Source: Bicyclus anynana (lineage: Eukaryota; Arthropoda; Insecta; Lepidoptera; Nymphalidae). Taken from it: DNA of 64,000 nt. How positions within the stretch are numbered: the first letter of the stretch is position 1; every line of letters starts with the position of its first letter. The stretch spans positions 1,178,001 to 1,242,000 of the forward strand of contig NC_069105.1 in the NCBI RefSeq assembly GCF_947172395.1. Direction: 5' to 3'. Shown here one piece after another: positions 1-9,178 of this stretch. The position numbers and the translations under genes were made by a program. The notes beneath the pieces are model-generated. The model was not told where the DNA came from. It ran no database searches and was given only the letters and a program-made list of their open reading frames with translations.

Positions 1-76
1 CTAAGGGCGTCTCCTATGAGACTCGGACCTCGGCTTAGAAGGCCATTCTGGAGGAGGTAACCGTGACCTGAGTGAA

Positions 77-2986
77 TCAGTCCGGACGCCCCCAAGATCG
101 TGAGTTAGAAAACCCACGTCCGGGTGACGTTAGATATCGGGGACCTCGTCTTCGCCGGCGAAGACGCTGTGTAGCTTGTGATTGTGTTACCTGGGAAGCA
201 TTGTCGGTTGTTATGTCATCGTCTGGATCGTGAAGGACGTTCTTGGGACGCCTCTGCTTGCAGTTAGCGTTTAGGTTGGGAGTGTAATTGCAGGCCTCAA
301 CCACTAGTTGGTTGGGATGGATGGCAGCTCTGTCAAAATAGTTTTGAGAGAGCTGTTTCATGTACTTAGCTATTGTCGGTAATTCTAGATCTCTATGGAG
401 GTCATTATTGCGTAAAAACCACGGCGCGCCCGTGATTTGACGCAGAAAACGATTCTGTAGGGTTTGAAGCGGCCTAAGGGTCGCTTTGGGACGGTGGGCA
501 AACACTACACTAGCGTAGGTTAATATCGGACGGATCGTAGTTTTATAAAGCGTTAGCTTTGAGCGGAGGGACAATTTACTTTTCTTATTTATCATAGCGT
601 AAAGGCGGTGCATTACGTATGCGGCCTTTTTTCTCGCTTTGTTAACGTGCATGGAGAAGCTCATGCGGTTATCGAAGGTAACGCCTAGGTACTTGGCAGT
701 ACGTTGCCAGGGGATGGGTGCTCCGTAAAGGGAGACTTCTTTGAGTCCGGACTTGAGACGGGAGACCGCTTTGCCGGTGAAAAGCACGGCTGCGCTTTTC
801 TCTGGGTTGACTTCTATACGCCAAAGGCGGAACCATTTACCTATAATGTTTACCGCCTTCTGGAGGCGGGCTCTAATGTGGACCCGGTTTACTGCCGTCG
901 CGTACAGTGCGGTGTCGTCCGCAAACTGGGCGACGTGTACGCCCGGGTGGTCGGTGGGAATGTCGCTTGTGAAGAGCGAGTATAAAAGCGGGGAGAGCAC
1001 GGAGCCCTGAGGGACTCCTGCGCGAATCTGTCTGGGTGAAGAGAGAGTGCCGTCTATACGGTACCTGAAGGTGCGGTTGGACAGAAAGCTGTGTAGCAAG
1101 CGTACCATTTTGTTTGGTATGCCGAAACGGTTTAGTTTGAATATCAAGCCTTCGTGCCAGACGCGGTCAAACGCTTTAGCTACGTCAAAGAAGAGCGCCC
1201 CGGTGGCGATGGGGTTATGAAATGTATTAAAACCGGTTAGAATGTGCTCCGTGAGGCGGTGCACTTGATGAACACATGAGTGTTTACATCGAAATCCAAA
1301 CTGTTGTTTGATGAGAAGTTGCTTTTCATCGCAAATGGCTTTGAGACGATTCAAAATTATTATCTCATACACCTTGCCAATGGTGTTGAGAAGACTAATT
1401 GGGCGGTAGCTAGTCGGGAGGTCGCGGGGTTTACCCGGCTTGTGGATGCCAATGACCGTGGCTTCTTTCCATGCGTCTGGGAAGGCGCAGTGAGCTAGGA
1501 GAACATTGAAGATGTTCACCAGGAGGTTGATTATCTGGACCGGGAGAAGCTTTAAAGCTTTGTTGCTAATCGTATCAGGCCCCGGAGCCTTCTTTTTGCG
1601 CAAGCCCTTGATAACCGCAGAGACTTCCTCGCATGACGTAGGGGTAATTTCGACTCCGTCCGGGGGGCGAGATAAGATAGAAGTGAGTTCGGACTTCACT
1701 TTTTTCGCGTGTGATTTTACAAATGCCGTAGTGCTTGGAGTGCACTGGGCTTCCAGACTGTCGGCTAGGCATTCGGCCTTATCGATGTCCTCGATCGCGT
1801 TTGGGAGGCCAGGGCGTTTGAGAGGTGGGGTGGCTGCGAGGCGGTCGGCTTTGAGATATCTTGCCACGTCGTAGAAGGCTACGTGCGATGGCTCGAGCTC
1901 TCTCAGTCGGTTGTCCCATTGTCTGTCATAACGCCAGCGCAAGCGACGCTTGCACCGTCTTCCGAGAGTCCAAAGTAGACTCGCGTTTTGTCGGGTCGGT
2001 TCAGATTCGTAGCGTCTTTGCTGTGCGTTTCTATCCGTTAGTAGGGCCCGTAGGTCCGACGACAAGGGGGCCTTGCTGAAGGCAGGGACCTCCTTGGTGC
2101 AATCTTTTATTGCTTCGCGAATATGGCCATTTAGGTTCGAAGAAGCTGCGAGCGCTTCGCCTAACGTTTCTATCTCGTCAGGAATTTGATCTAGGTGCTG
2201 TGAAGCCAAGGACTTGAGACGCTCAGACAGTCTCCCGTAATTAATTATAGTTTTGGTCGGGGGGGTCGTGGAGGGCGGGGTGCCAAGCTGGAGTATAACT
2301 GGTCTGTGGTCCGAGTCCGAGGCCAGATCCGAGAACACCTCCAAAGGACTCACTTCAAGAGTGATGTTCTTTAGGAGTGCCAGATCCAGTACGCTCGGAG
2401 TTTGGTTTCGTGTGTCCGTCAGTCTCGGGTAACGTGTTGGTTTGTCGGGGGTGAGCAAAATGAAATTAGCATCGTCGCGGTCAGTCAGTCTTCTTAGAGT
2501 GTTGCCGCTAGTGTTATTATAAGCGTTGAGCCAACTTGTATGTTTAGCGTTAAAGTCACCGGCCAAAATGACGGAGTCACTTAAGGAGAGGAGTGTCTGA
2601 ATGTCACTCTCTAAGAGACGTTTACCGCAGGGTTGGTAAACTGAAACCAGTGTGATCGGCGGATGGCCGGTCATACTGACCTGACATACTGAGACTTCCA
2701 TGTTAGTAAGCTCGGGAGGATCAAGAGGAGTGCAGTGAAGAGCCCTTCTGTGATATATAGCTGTACCTCCCTTCCTTTGGGTGGTCCGGTCGTTTCTGAT
2801 CATTAGGTAATTCCCTATTTTGGGATCGCGAAGGCTAGGTTTCAAGAAGGTCTCTTGCACCAGAAAGATGTCCGGTTTGTGGTCGCTTATCCATTCGCGG
2901 ACCTCGAGTAATTTATCGGTGAGCCCGTCTGCATTGAAGAAGCCGACAGTCAGGGAATGTGGTTTTAATCTACCGTTGTAAGCCAT
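77..2986 (-). CDS. LINE ORF2: AP endonuclease plus reverse transcriptase
   Basis: A 969-residue protein that would nick the target DNA and reverse-transcribe the element RNA there. The N-terminal third is an exonuclease/endonuclease/phosphatase fold: the opening segment contains VGFFNADGL and QETFL, then GDFNAKHTSWLN near residue 140, and the catalytic SDHRPV near 225. The middle is a reverse transcriptase: SYRPISLLNTIGK, FFDVAKAFDRVWH, AGVPQGSVLSPLLY and the catalytic QFADDTALY near residue 700. The C-terminus is basic. The start ATG lies inside the end of ORF1: the two frames overlap by 17 bases in different frames, suggesting translation by re-initiation or coupling. Domain order and length fit the Jockey clade. 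I see no disabling mutation. Confidence 0.9.
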   Translation of the reverse strand: MAYNGRLKPHSLTVGFFNADGLTDKLLEVREWISDHKPDIFLVQETFLKPSLRDPKIGNYLMIRNDRTTQRKGGTAIYHRRALHCTPLDPPELTNMEVSVCQVSMTGHPPITLVSVYQPCGKRLLESDIQTLLSLSDSVILAGDFNAKHTSWLNAYNNTSGNTLRRLTDRDDANFILLTPDKPTRYPRLTDTRNQTPSVLDLALLKNITLEVSPLEVFSDLASDSDHRPVILQLGTPPSTTPPTKTIINYGRLSERLKSLASQHLDQIPDEIETLGEALAASSNLNGHIREAIKDCTKEVPAFSKAPLSSDLRALLTDRNAQQRRYESEPTRQNASLLWTLGRRCKRRLRWRYDRQWDNRLRELEPSHVAFYDVARYLKADRLAATPPLKRPGLPNAIEDIDKAECLADSLEAQCTPSTTAFVKSHAKKVKSELTSILSRPPDGVEITPTSCEEVSAVIKGLRKKKAPGPDTISNKALKLLPVQIINLLVNIFNVLLAHCAFPDAWKEATVIGIHKPGKPRDLPTSYRPISLLNTIGKVYEIIILNRLKAICDEKQLLIKQQFGFRCKHSCVHQVHRLTEHILTGFNTFHNPIATGALFFDVAKAFDRVWHEGLIFKLNRFGIPNKMVRLLHSFLSNRTFRYRIDGTLSSPRQIRAGVPQGSVLSPLLYSLFTSDIPTDHPGVHVAQFADDTALYATAVNRVHIRARLQKAVNIIGKWFRLWRIEVNPEKSAAVLFTGKAVSRLKSGLKEVSLYGAPIPWQRTAKYLGVTFDNRMSFSMHVNKARKKAAYVMHRLYAMINKKSKLSLRSKLTLYKTTIRPILTYASVVFAHRPKATLRPLQTLQNRFLRQITGAPWFLRNNDLHRDLELPTIAKYMKQLSQNYFDRAAIHPNQLVVEACNYTPNLNANCKQRRPKNVLHDPDDDITTDNASQVTQSQATQRLRRRRRGPRYLTSPGRGFSNSRSWGRPD

Positions 2987-4703
2987 TTAGAAAATTTTTA
3001 TAGTTTTCGATCGCGCGGAGCATGATACTGTGCTCGCCTATTGCCCTTAGGGGGTCTACTTTATATTTCTCAATGAAGAGATCGTATTCTTCCATACGGA
3101 ATACATCCGAGAAGGAGTGAGTCGCGTATGAAGGTTTGGACGAGGCTTGAGGGGCCGAGAGGGGGGGTTGGGCCGCAGGAGCGGCCCTCGGGGGCTGTTT
3201 GGCGACCGGAGAAGCCGGTGCCGCACTAGGAGCGTTAGGCGCTCCGTACAATGGCTTGTTCCAAGCGTTGGTGGTAGGCACCGGCGCTGGAACAAACCTG
3301 TGAGCGGGCTTTTTGGGTGCCGCCGGTTTGCGGCCCGCTGCCCTGCCCCTTCGCTTGCCTGGCTGTGGGGCCTTCCGGCATCCGCGATAGTTCGCGGGAT
3401 GGCCGGCTTCGCCGCACAGCACGCAGCTTGGGGGCACTTCAGCGATCCGTTCCTTGCGGGGACAATCTATCGTGCCGTGATCTCCCAGGCACTTAACGCA
3501 CCTGGGACGGGCAAAACAATTCCTTTGAGAGTGTCCATAGGTCTGGCATCTATGACATTGACCTATGCGGCCACGGTTGTTGGGCTTCTCAAAGGAGAGG
3601 CCAGAGAGGTGGCATATCGCCTTCAAGTTGTATATCCTCTTGCCCTCAGGAGAGAGCTCGAGGATCACTAGACAGAGGTCTAGCGGCTCTTTTGAGCGTG
3701 ATCGGTACATTCGGTGTACCTCCTGGACGGGTAGATCCTGTTTAAGCAGGTCGGCTTTGATGAGCTCAGTATCAAGCTCCTTGGGGAGACCGCGGACTAC
3801 TACGCGGAGGACTCGCTCATCGCTCAGAGCGTAAGTGTGATAGCCTATTGAGTTTGACCTCAATAAAGCTGTCAGACGCCTATGGTCACCGGATGACTCG
3901 CATTCCGCACGAATACCTAAGGTGGTAAGCTGGGCGTTTGGAATAGGGATATTGTTTTTTATTAGCATGGGGACAATTTTGTTTGCCCATGCGTCCTTGT
4001 CCCTAATAAACATTGGGGGGATCTTCTCCTTGCGAGGTTCCTCCATAGGAGAGTCCTCACTTTCGGAGTCTGAATCGGATAAGGTTTGTGACCGAGCTTG
4101 GCTCTCGGTCACAGTGACCTTGCTAGTGGTAGTGGGCTGAGCGTCGGTTTTAGTAGCCTTTCGCCGTTTTCGATTACTTACGACAACGGTGAAGCCATCG
4201 TCAACTGGAGCCGGTGAGCCCTGCGACTCTGGGATATCGCAAATGTCCATGGCGGAAGGCCTATGGACCGTGTTGGTCGGAGTGCGAGTCATAGATTCGC
4301 GGGAGGGTGGCAAAGTGCCCTTTGGGTGGGCTGAGGGCCCGGGGAGCGCGTTAGGCGCGCTAGGCCCTACGGACGGAGCCGGAATCGGTGTTGCCGGGCG
4401 ACCCGAGGCCGAGACACGTGGGTCGCGGGCCGCGGATTGGCTGCCCAGCGGCGGGCGCACTACCTGAGCAGGTAGCACGTGGCGCTGGGTCACGAGTGGC
4501 GCGGGGGTTGCGGGGATAGCGGGGGACGCGGCGGCATTTCCCGGAAGGGGACTACCTGATTGGGGTTGACTTTGAGTCAAAGTCACGGTTTGAGACGCAA
4601 TCGGTTGCGAAGACATAAAACTTTCCAGATAGCCTGGAAATTTAACTCGGAGGTCCTTGAAGAGGGCCTCCAAGTACGGCGGCGGAACGGAGTTGGGGTC
4701 CAT
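2970..4703 (-). CDS. LINE ORF1: gag-like nucleic-acid-binding protein
   Basis: A 577-residue protein. The first 200 residues are rich in Pro, Ser, Thr and Ala and look disordered. The middle (about 250-370) fits the RRM-like region of insect LINE gag proteins. It is followed by three zinc knuckles: CHRCQTYGHSQRNC, CVKCLGDHGTIDC and CVLCGEAGHPANYRGC (about 385-455). The tail is basic and Pro/Ala-rich. Such proteins coat the element RNA and carry it to the target. The ATG at 4703 follows a GC-rich leader. The final codons overlap the ORF2 start. Confidence 0.88.
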   Translation of the reverse strand: MDPNSVPPPYLEALFKDLRVKFPGYLESFMSSQPIASQTVTLTQSQPQSGSPLPGNAAASPAIPATPAPLVTQRHVLPAQVVRPPLGSQSAARDPRVSASGRPATPIPAPSVGPSAPNALPGPSAHPKGTLPPSRESMTRTPTNTVHRPSAMDICDIPESQGSPAPVDDGFTVVVSNRKRRKATKTDAQPTTTSKVTVTESQARSQTLSDSDSESEDSPMEEPRKEKIPPMFIRDKDAWANKIVPMLIKNNIPIPNAQLTTLGIRAECESSGDHRRLTALLRSNSIGYHTYALSDERVLRVVVRGLPKELDTELIKADLLKQDLPVQEVHRMYRSRSKEPLDLCLVILELSPEGKRIYNLKAICHLSGLSFEKPNNRGRIGQCHRCQTYGHSQRNCFARPRCVKCLGDHGTIDCPRKERIAEVPPSCVLCGEAGHPANYRGCRKAPQPGKRRGRAAGRKPAAPKKPAHRFVPAPVPTTNAWNKPLYGAPNAPSAAPASPVAKQPPRAAPAAQPPLSAPQASSKPSYATHSFSDVFRMEEYDLFIEKYKVDPLRAIGEHSIMLRAIENYKNFLNGLQR

Positions 4704-5017
4704 AGTGGACCCCGGAACTAACAGGACCTCCCCACCGGGGCGGGGAGGTGAGTACCTACTGTGTGGCCCTAGTGGTCCACGCCTTTAGGTGACGTGGGTG
4801 TACCTACTCTTATTCTAGTGTACTCACGGACCGGAACCACTTAACTACACTAGAACAACGCAGAACACAACACAACACAGCACAACGAAATCGGTGGTCA
4901 AGACAGTACTAGAAAAACTAGCACCCTCTCAAAAGAAGAACCAATATTGGTGGCCTCCACCGTGGGATCGAAAACCTGCATAGGCGAGGACAGACGACCG
5001 CACGGGACGGCTGCCAA

Positions 5018-5150
5018 GATCGGATTTTCTTAATTGGTCCAGGTCTGGCTGGTAAGACGCTTCGCTAGTTACCACCCTACCTACAAAGACGTACCGCCAA
5101 GCGATTTAGCGTTCCGGTACGATATCGTGTAACTTGTAAAGAATAAAAAA
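5018..5150 (+). mobile_element. tRNA-derived SINE (family A), truncated and internally deleted
   Basis: It matches the family whose fullest copy is at 13117-13393, from the segment after the B box through TTTAGCGTTCCGGTACGAT. It then jumps straight to the tail AACTTGTAAAGAATAAAAAA, so about 110 bases are missing. The tRNA-like head is missing where the Jockey element begins. Confidence 0.75.
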
Positions 5151-5261
5151 GGGTGTGAATTAGGATAGGCCTGACGAATTTTTTGTAAATAAAAGCCTTA
5201 CGCTTTAAAAACGGATGATATAGATTATAGACTTTTTCTAATTTACTATGACAATGAATTC

Positions 5262-5450
5262 TGTGGGCCGATCCCGGCGGCACTGCAATGCCGGGCCGAC
5301 CCGTGACGGGAGTGGAGCGAGCCCCGAACATCCCGTCAGTTTACAAAAATCAGTTTAATATACTGGTCCCGCATTGCGGGAACTTTCAGATATTAAGCTG
5401 AAAAGAACAGATACTACACTTTGATCTTAGCCAAAAGGCCGAGAAGCGAT
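5262..5450 (-). ncRNA. U2: U2 spliceosomal snRNA
   Basis: Read on the minus strand, the gene starts ATCGCTTCTCGGCCTTTTGG, the conserved U2 5' end. The branch-point-pairing GTAGTA is at 5412-5417 and the Sm site ATTTTTG at 5344-5350. It ends in the GC-rich stem-loop IV and CGGCCCAC. The length is about 189 nt, as expected for insect U2. It differs from the copy at 30005-30193 by one base (position 5312, loop IV region). U2 pairs with the intron branch site in the spliceosome. The intact core and the conserved upstream block argue for a working gene rather than a retropseudogene. Confidence 0.95.
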
Positions 5451-5546
5451 AACGTCAAACTTCTGCATGGCGGAGGTCATTGATCTAGAAAATATCTTCA
5501 TAGCGCAATGTCGTTTTTCAAGCAAACCGCGAAGCGCCATCTGTTA
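5451..5546 (-). promoter_or_regulatory. U2 snRNA promoter block (PSE-like)
   Basis: About 95 bases immediately upstream are shared with the other U2 copy (29909-30004), including CATTGCGCTATGAAGAT, TTTCTAGATCAATGAC and GACGTT at the start site. snRNA genes are driven by a proximal sequence element about 40-65 bases upstream, bound by SNAPc. The conservation supports such an element here; its exact limits are inferred. Confidence 0.7.
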
Positions 5547-6251
5547 TCGTTTGTTTGTACTTTTACTAAAGCGTGTTCCGTATAACAGCGACATCTTACT
5601 GAAGCACAGAAAACTTCCATAAAATAATTGTCAGGATATTGGCACAACTTTTATCACTTTATGCCCCAAGTCTTCACAAGGCTCAGGATTCAAATTTAGA
5701 ATCACTCGCTACGCTCGTGTTTCAAATGTAGAATCCTTCGCTTGCCGAGTTTGAATCCCAAATTCAAACTCGGCACTCATAACGAAAACAAACTTTGCTC
5801 TCTTGTTGAATAAATAACTATTTCATAAAAAAAATACAGTCACCTTACTTTTTGAACAGGGTAGTATATTTCTAATATCGAATCTTAGACCACATCATTA
5901 CGCCCGTTTTCGGCATTGTTCATATCAAGTATTTTAACATATTTTGTCTTAACGAATAAATGGTGGCATACACAATGTAATTATTAATTTCAAAACTGTT
6001 TATTTTTTGCACAGAGTAAATATCATACAGAGTCTTTACAAGCAGCGTGGTGAAGCCGCTGAAACTCATAAAAAAACAAACGTCACACGTCTCCTTACAT
6101 AAACTTGTATTCCAAAATTTAACACTAACAACAATTACTTAAATTAATATATTAAATTTTGCGAACACTTTTTAAAATATTTAAAAACAAAAGACGCCAT
6201 TTCTCTTGAATAATATTGGAAGTTACTGATGCGACGCTTCGTGTCGTACTG
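5547..6251. other. Non-coding stretch between U2 and LINE tail
   Basis: AT-rich, with no supported gene. The only structure is a short perfect inverted repeat: 14-base arms TGCCGAGTTTGAAT at 5743-5756 and 5762-5775. Confidence 0.5.
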
Positions 6252-9028
6252 ACTAAATAAATAAATAAATAAAATAAAATCTTTATTCACCAAAAAAATA
6301 TACATAAAACCATAACATTGCCTGTGGTCTCCACACTAGATTGATCTGTATCGTGGAGACCAGGTAGGATTTTCTAATGCTTTCCGTTGGACTAGGACTA
6401 ATTACAAAAATTACAATAAATAGGACTACATTACAAAAAGAAAAACATTACAAAATAGAAAAGTAAAGTAAAACAGTAAGCAGAAACATTAGATGGTGTA
6501 CACAATTATTTTAGCTTATTTCATATTTGCATTGAGTAATTCTTCAGTGTCTGTATAAGTTAAACTTTTTAACCAATTAGTTATTGTTAGACTTGCCTGA
6601 TTTACTGAGAGGTTGCAAAGATCACAGGACCTTGCAACAAAGTTGTAGACTTTTGCATCGACATATGGTGTGAATCGTCGAGCGAACTCAGTTTTCGCAA
6701 TTGGGAGATTGACCTTGACTATTCTTTTCCAAATACCTTTTTTACATTTGGGGATTGTAGCAATTGTCTATGTTTTGACAAAGCTGCTTTTAATATAAAG
6801 AGTTGACGAACTGTAAGCACCCCACTATCTTTATGTAGTAGTGCGGTTGAATATTTGTATGGTTTTTTTAGCATTACTTTTAATACTGATCGTTGAGCTC
6901 TCTCTAGATCTATTAAAATTGTCTTTGCTGCACTTCCCCAAGATAGAATGCAATAGTTAAGAAGCGACTGGCATAATGAAGTGTATACTAATGTTAGGGT
7001 TGACGCGTTCGCTATATCGCGTATTTTTTTCATTATACCGATGATTTTTCTGACTCGTTTAGAAAGGAAAGCAATGTGTGGTCTGAAGGAGAGCTTATTA
7101 TCGATCTGGATCCCAAGATATTTAATGACGTCGACCTGACCAATTTCATCACAAGCACACTGAGCCGTTATGTGGCGTTTTGCATTTGTTACGCCACAAC
7201 TGTGGATCTTAAGGCCATTGTTTCGTTTTTTGGGAGCGGAAGCTGCAGTTTTATGAAAGCACAGGTATTTTGTTTTGTCTATATTCAGCGTCAGTAAATT
7301 GTGGCTAAGCCAATTCGATAAAGCAGATATTCCCGACTGTGCATTTCGATAAGTTTCTTCCCAAGTTATACCATGGAATAGTAAGGCAGTATCATCGGCG
7401 TAACAGATGATGTCAGCGTTCTTGAGTGGTATACTGTGTATATCGTTAATATATAATATAAATAGCGTCTTGAGTGGTATACTGTGTATATCGTTCTTGA
7501 GTGGTATACTGTGTATATCGTTAATATATAATATAAATAGCGTCGGTCCGATTATGCTACCTTGAGGTACACCAAAATTGATACTTTGCACGTCACTTTT
7601 TAAATTAGATATTTTTGTACACTGCTTTCTGTTGGTTAAGTAACTTTTAAACCACTCAAGTGGTATGCCTCTTATACTGTTGCATTCGAGTTTTCTTAGT
7701 AAAACCGGGATGGACACAGTATCAAAGGCCTTTGCCAAGTCCAGGAATAAACCTATGCAACCTTTTTGCTGGTCGAGATGGGCAGATACAGTAGATGTTA
7801 GAAGACGGACAGCATCCTCCGCAGATTTATTATGCCTAAACCCAAATTGCCTCCCTGATAGTATGTTATGGGACTCTAAGTAAGACATAAGTCTCTTGTT
7901 AACTATTTTTTCCAACAATTTGGAGAAGGTTCCAAGCAATGATATGGGTCGATAGTTTTCAGGCTTGTCTTTGGGGCCAGCTTTATATATTGGGCTTACC
8001 AATGCTATTTTCCACTCTTCGGGAAATACACCTGTGCTTAAGCTTAAGTTAAAAATGGTAGTTAGTGGGTCAATTATTTCTTTAGCCGTTTGTTTAACAA
8101 GTTCGTTGTTTATTTCGTCATAGCCTGAAGCTTTCCCATTCTGGAGTTGTGAAATAAGTGCTTCTACTTCATAATTGTCTGTAGGGGTCATAAAAAAGGA
8201 ATCACGTGTAGAGTGATTTTGTTTTATGTTAGTTGCTATAGACTCTTCGGTTTCACCAATATTTGATAGTATATTATTTGCTAAATGTTGTCCTAATGTT
8301 GAGAAATAGTTATTACATGAGTTGAGAGATTGTGTTTTTTGTGTGGTTCCGAGAAGTTCATCTATTTTAGTGTGAGAATTTTTGGAATTGCATATATTTT
8401 TTATAGATTTCCATAACTTTTTGGAGCTCTTAGAGCTTTTTTCTAGTTCTTTCCTTTCGTATTCAGTTTTAAGTTTCCGTAAAAGGCTATTACAAAAATT
8501 TCGGTACCTCTTGTATGTAATTTTTAAAATCTCATTGTCCGAGTCTGCTCTAAACTGCAAATGCAACTTGTCTCTGTGTTTCATGCACTTTAACAGACCA
8601 TGCGTTATCCAAGGCTTTAGGTTGAACCTTGACCTAGTTATAGTGACTATTTCTGTATGGCGATTTATGATGTTTAGCAGTCGAGACATGAAGGAGTTTA
8701 CTGCCAAGTTCACATCACGGCTTTCGTTAATAGATGACCAGTCTTCACTTCCCAAGTCTAGTTTTATAGCTTCAATATTTCGTTTTAGTCTCTTCCTTGG
8801 TAACCTGTCAGAATTCAATTTTAGTGAGAACCCAGTAATGGCTATATCATGATCTGTTATGTCTGAAGTGCAGACTATACCAGTTGCTTTCCCAGTTGTT
8901 CGGGTCATTATGTGGTCTAAACAAGCATCTCCTCTTGTCGGCAAAGTTATGCTAGGCAGTAATCCATGCTCGGCGATTAAGCAGAGATATTCAGTATAGC
9001 TAACATTATTTACAGATTTCAATATATT
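6252..9028 (-). mobile_element. 5'-truncated non-LTR retrotransposon (CR1/Daphne-like)
   Basis: The minus-strand element has the C-terminal part of an endonuclease, a complete reverse transcriptase and a 3' UTR ending in a TTTA-type repeat (the AAATAAATAAAT run near 6256-6285 on the plus strand). ORF1 and the start of the endonuclease are absent, as is usual for incomplete target-primed reverse transcription. The 5' edge falls in a perfect palindrome (8995-9060). It lies just downstream of the last recognised ZFAND2-like exon. Confidence 0.8.
6719..9022 (-). CDS. LINE ORF2 fragment: endonuclease C-terminus plus reverse transcriptase
   Basis: 767 codons are open. Residues 20-70 hold the end of an AP endonuclease (LPTRGDACLDHI, then SDITDHDIAI). 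The reverse transcriptase follows: NYRPISLLGTFSKLLEK, LFLDLAKAFDTV, NFGVPQGSIIGPTLF and the catalytic YADDTALL. Between the PQG motif and YADD the peptide TLFILYINDIHSIPLKN is repeated, because 75 extra bases were inserted as tandem copies (7421-7543) without breaking the frame. The ATG at 9022 lies in the palindromic junction and is probably not a real start. The protein lacks the catalytic N-terminus of the endonuclease, so the copy should be inactive. Confidence 0.8.
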   Translation of the reverse strand: MKSVNNVSYTEYLCLIAEHGLLPSITLPTRGDACLDHIMTRTTGKATGIVCTSDITDHDIAITGFSLKLNSDRLPRKRLKRNIEAIKLDLGSEDWSSINESRDVNLAVNSFMSRLLNIINRHTEIVTITRSRFNLKPWITHGLLKCMKHRDKLHLQFRADSDNEILKITYKRYRNFCNSLLRKLKTEYERKELEKSSKSSKKLWKSIKNICNSKNSHTKIDELLGTTQKTQSLNSCNNYFSTLGQHLANNILSNIGETEESIATNIKQNHSTRDSFFMTPTDNYEVEALISQLQNGKASGYDEINNELVKQTAKEIIDPLTTIFNLSLSTGVFPEEWKIALVSPIYKAGPKDKPENYRPISLLGTFSKLLEKIVNKRLMSYLESHNILSGRQFGFRHNKSAEDAVRLLTSTVSAHLDQQKGCIGLFLDLAKAFDTVSIPVLLRKLECNSIRGIPLEWFKSYLTNRKQCTKISNLKSDVQSINFGVPQGSIIGPTLFILYINDIHSIPLKNDIHSIPLKTLFILYINDIHSIPLKNADIICYADDTALLFHGITWEETYRNAQSGISALSNWLSHNLLTLNIDKTKYLCFHKTAASAPKKRNNGLKIHSCGVTNAKRHITAQCACDEIGQVDVIKYLGIQIDNKLSFRPHIAFLSKRVRKIIGIMKKIRDIANASTLTLVYTSLCQSLLNYCILSWGSAAKTILIDLERAQRSVLKVMLKKPYKYSTALLHKDSGVLTVRQLFILKAALSKHRQLLQSPNVKKVFGKE

Positions 9029-9060
9029 TATATTGAAATCTGTAAATAATGTTAGCTATA
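8995..9060. repeat. Perfect 32-bp-arm palindrome at the LINE 5' edge
   Basis: Left arm 8995-9026 and right arm 9029-9060 are exact reverse complements with two bases between (TATAGCTAACATTATTTACA begins the left arm). The left arm is LINE sequence. The right arm is an inverted copy of the same 32 bases. Confidence 0.9.
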
Positions 9061-9178
9061 TATGACTCGAGAATGTATTCGTTTTTGAATTTTGTATTCG
9101 GCGGGACTACGACACCGTCGTTTTCCGTGCATTGCATCTGCCTATGATTGATTGAATCTGTGATTTTTTGATACTCAC

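Larger units (their letters stand above)
1..5010 (-). mobile_element. Jockey-clade non-LTR retrotransposon, nearly full length
   Basis: The element reads right to left: a GC-rich 5' leader (about 4704-5010), ORF1 (gag-like), ORF2 (endonuclease plus reverse transcriptase), then a 3' UTR that runs off the window at base 1. Both ORFs are open with no internal stop, so the copy is young. The element is clearly richer in GC than the surrounding DNA. The 5' boundary is uncertain: a truncated SINE begins near 5018, and the LINE probably abuts or interrupts it. The 3' tail and target-site duplication are outside the window. Confidence 0.85.

Noticed and set aside
704..1874. Several plus-strand ORFs of 70-120 codons
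   Set aside because: Shadows of the GC-rich minus-strand LINE ORF2.
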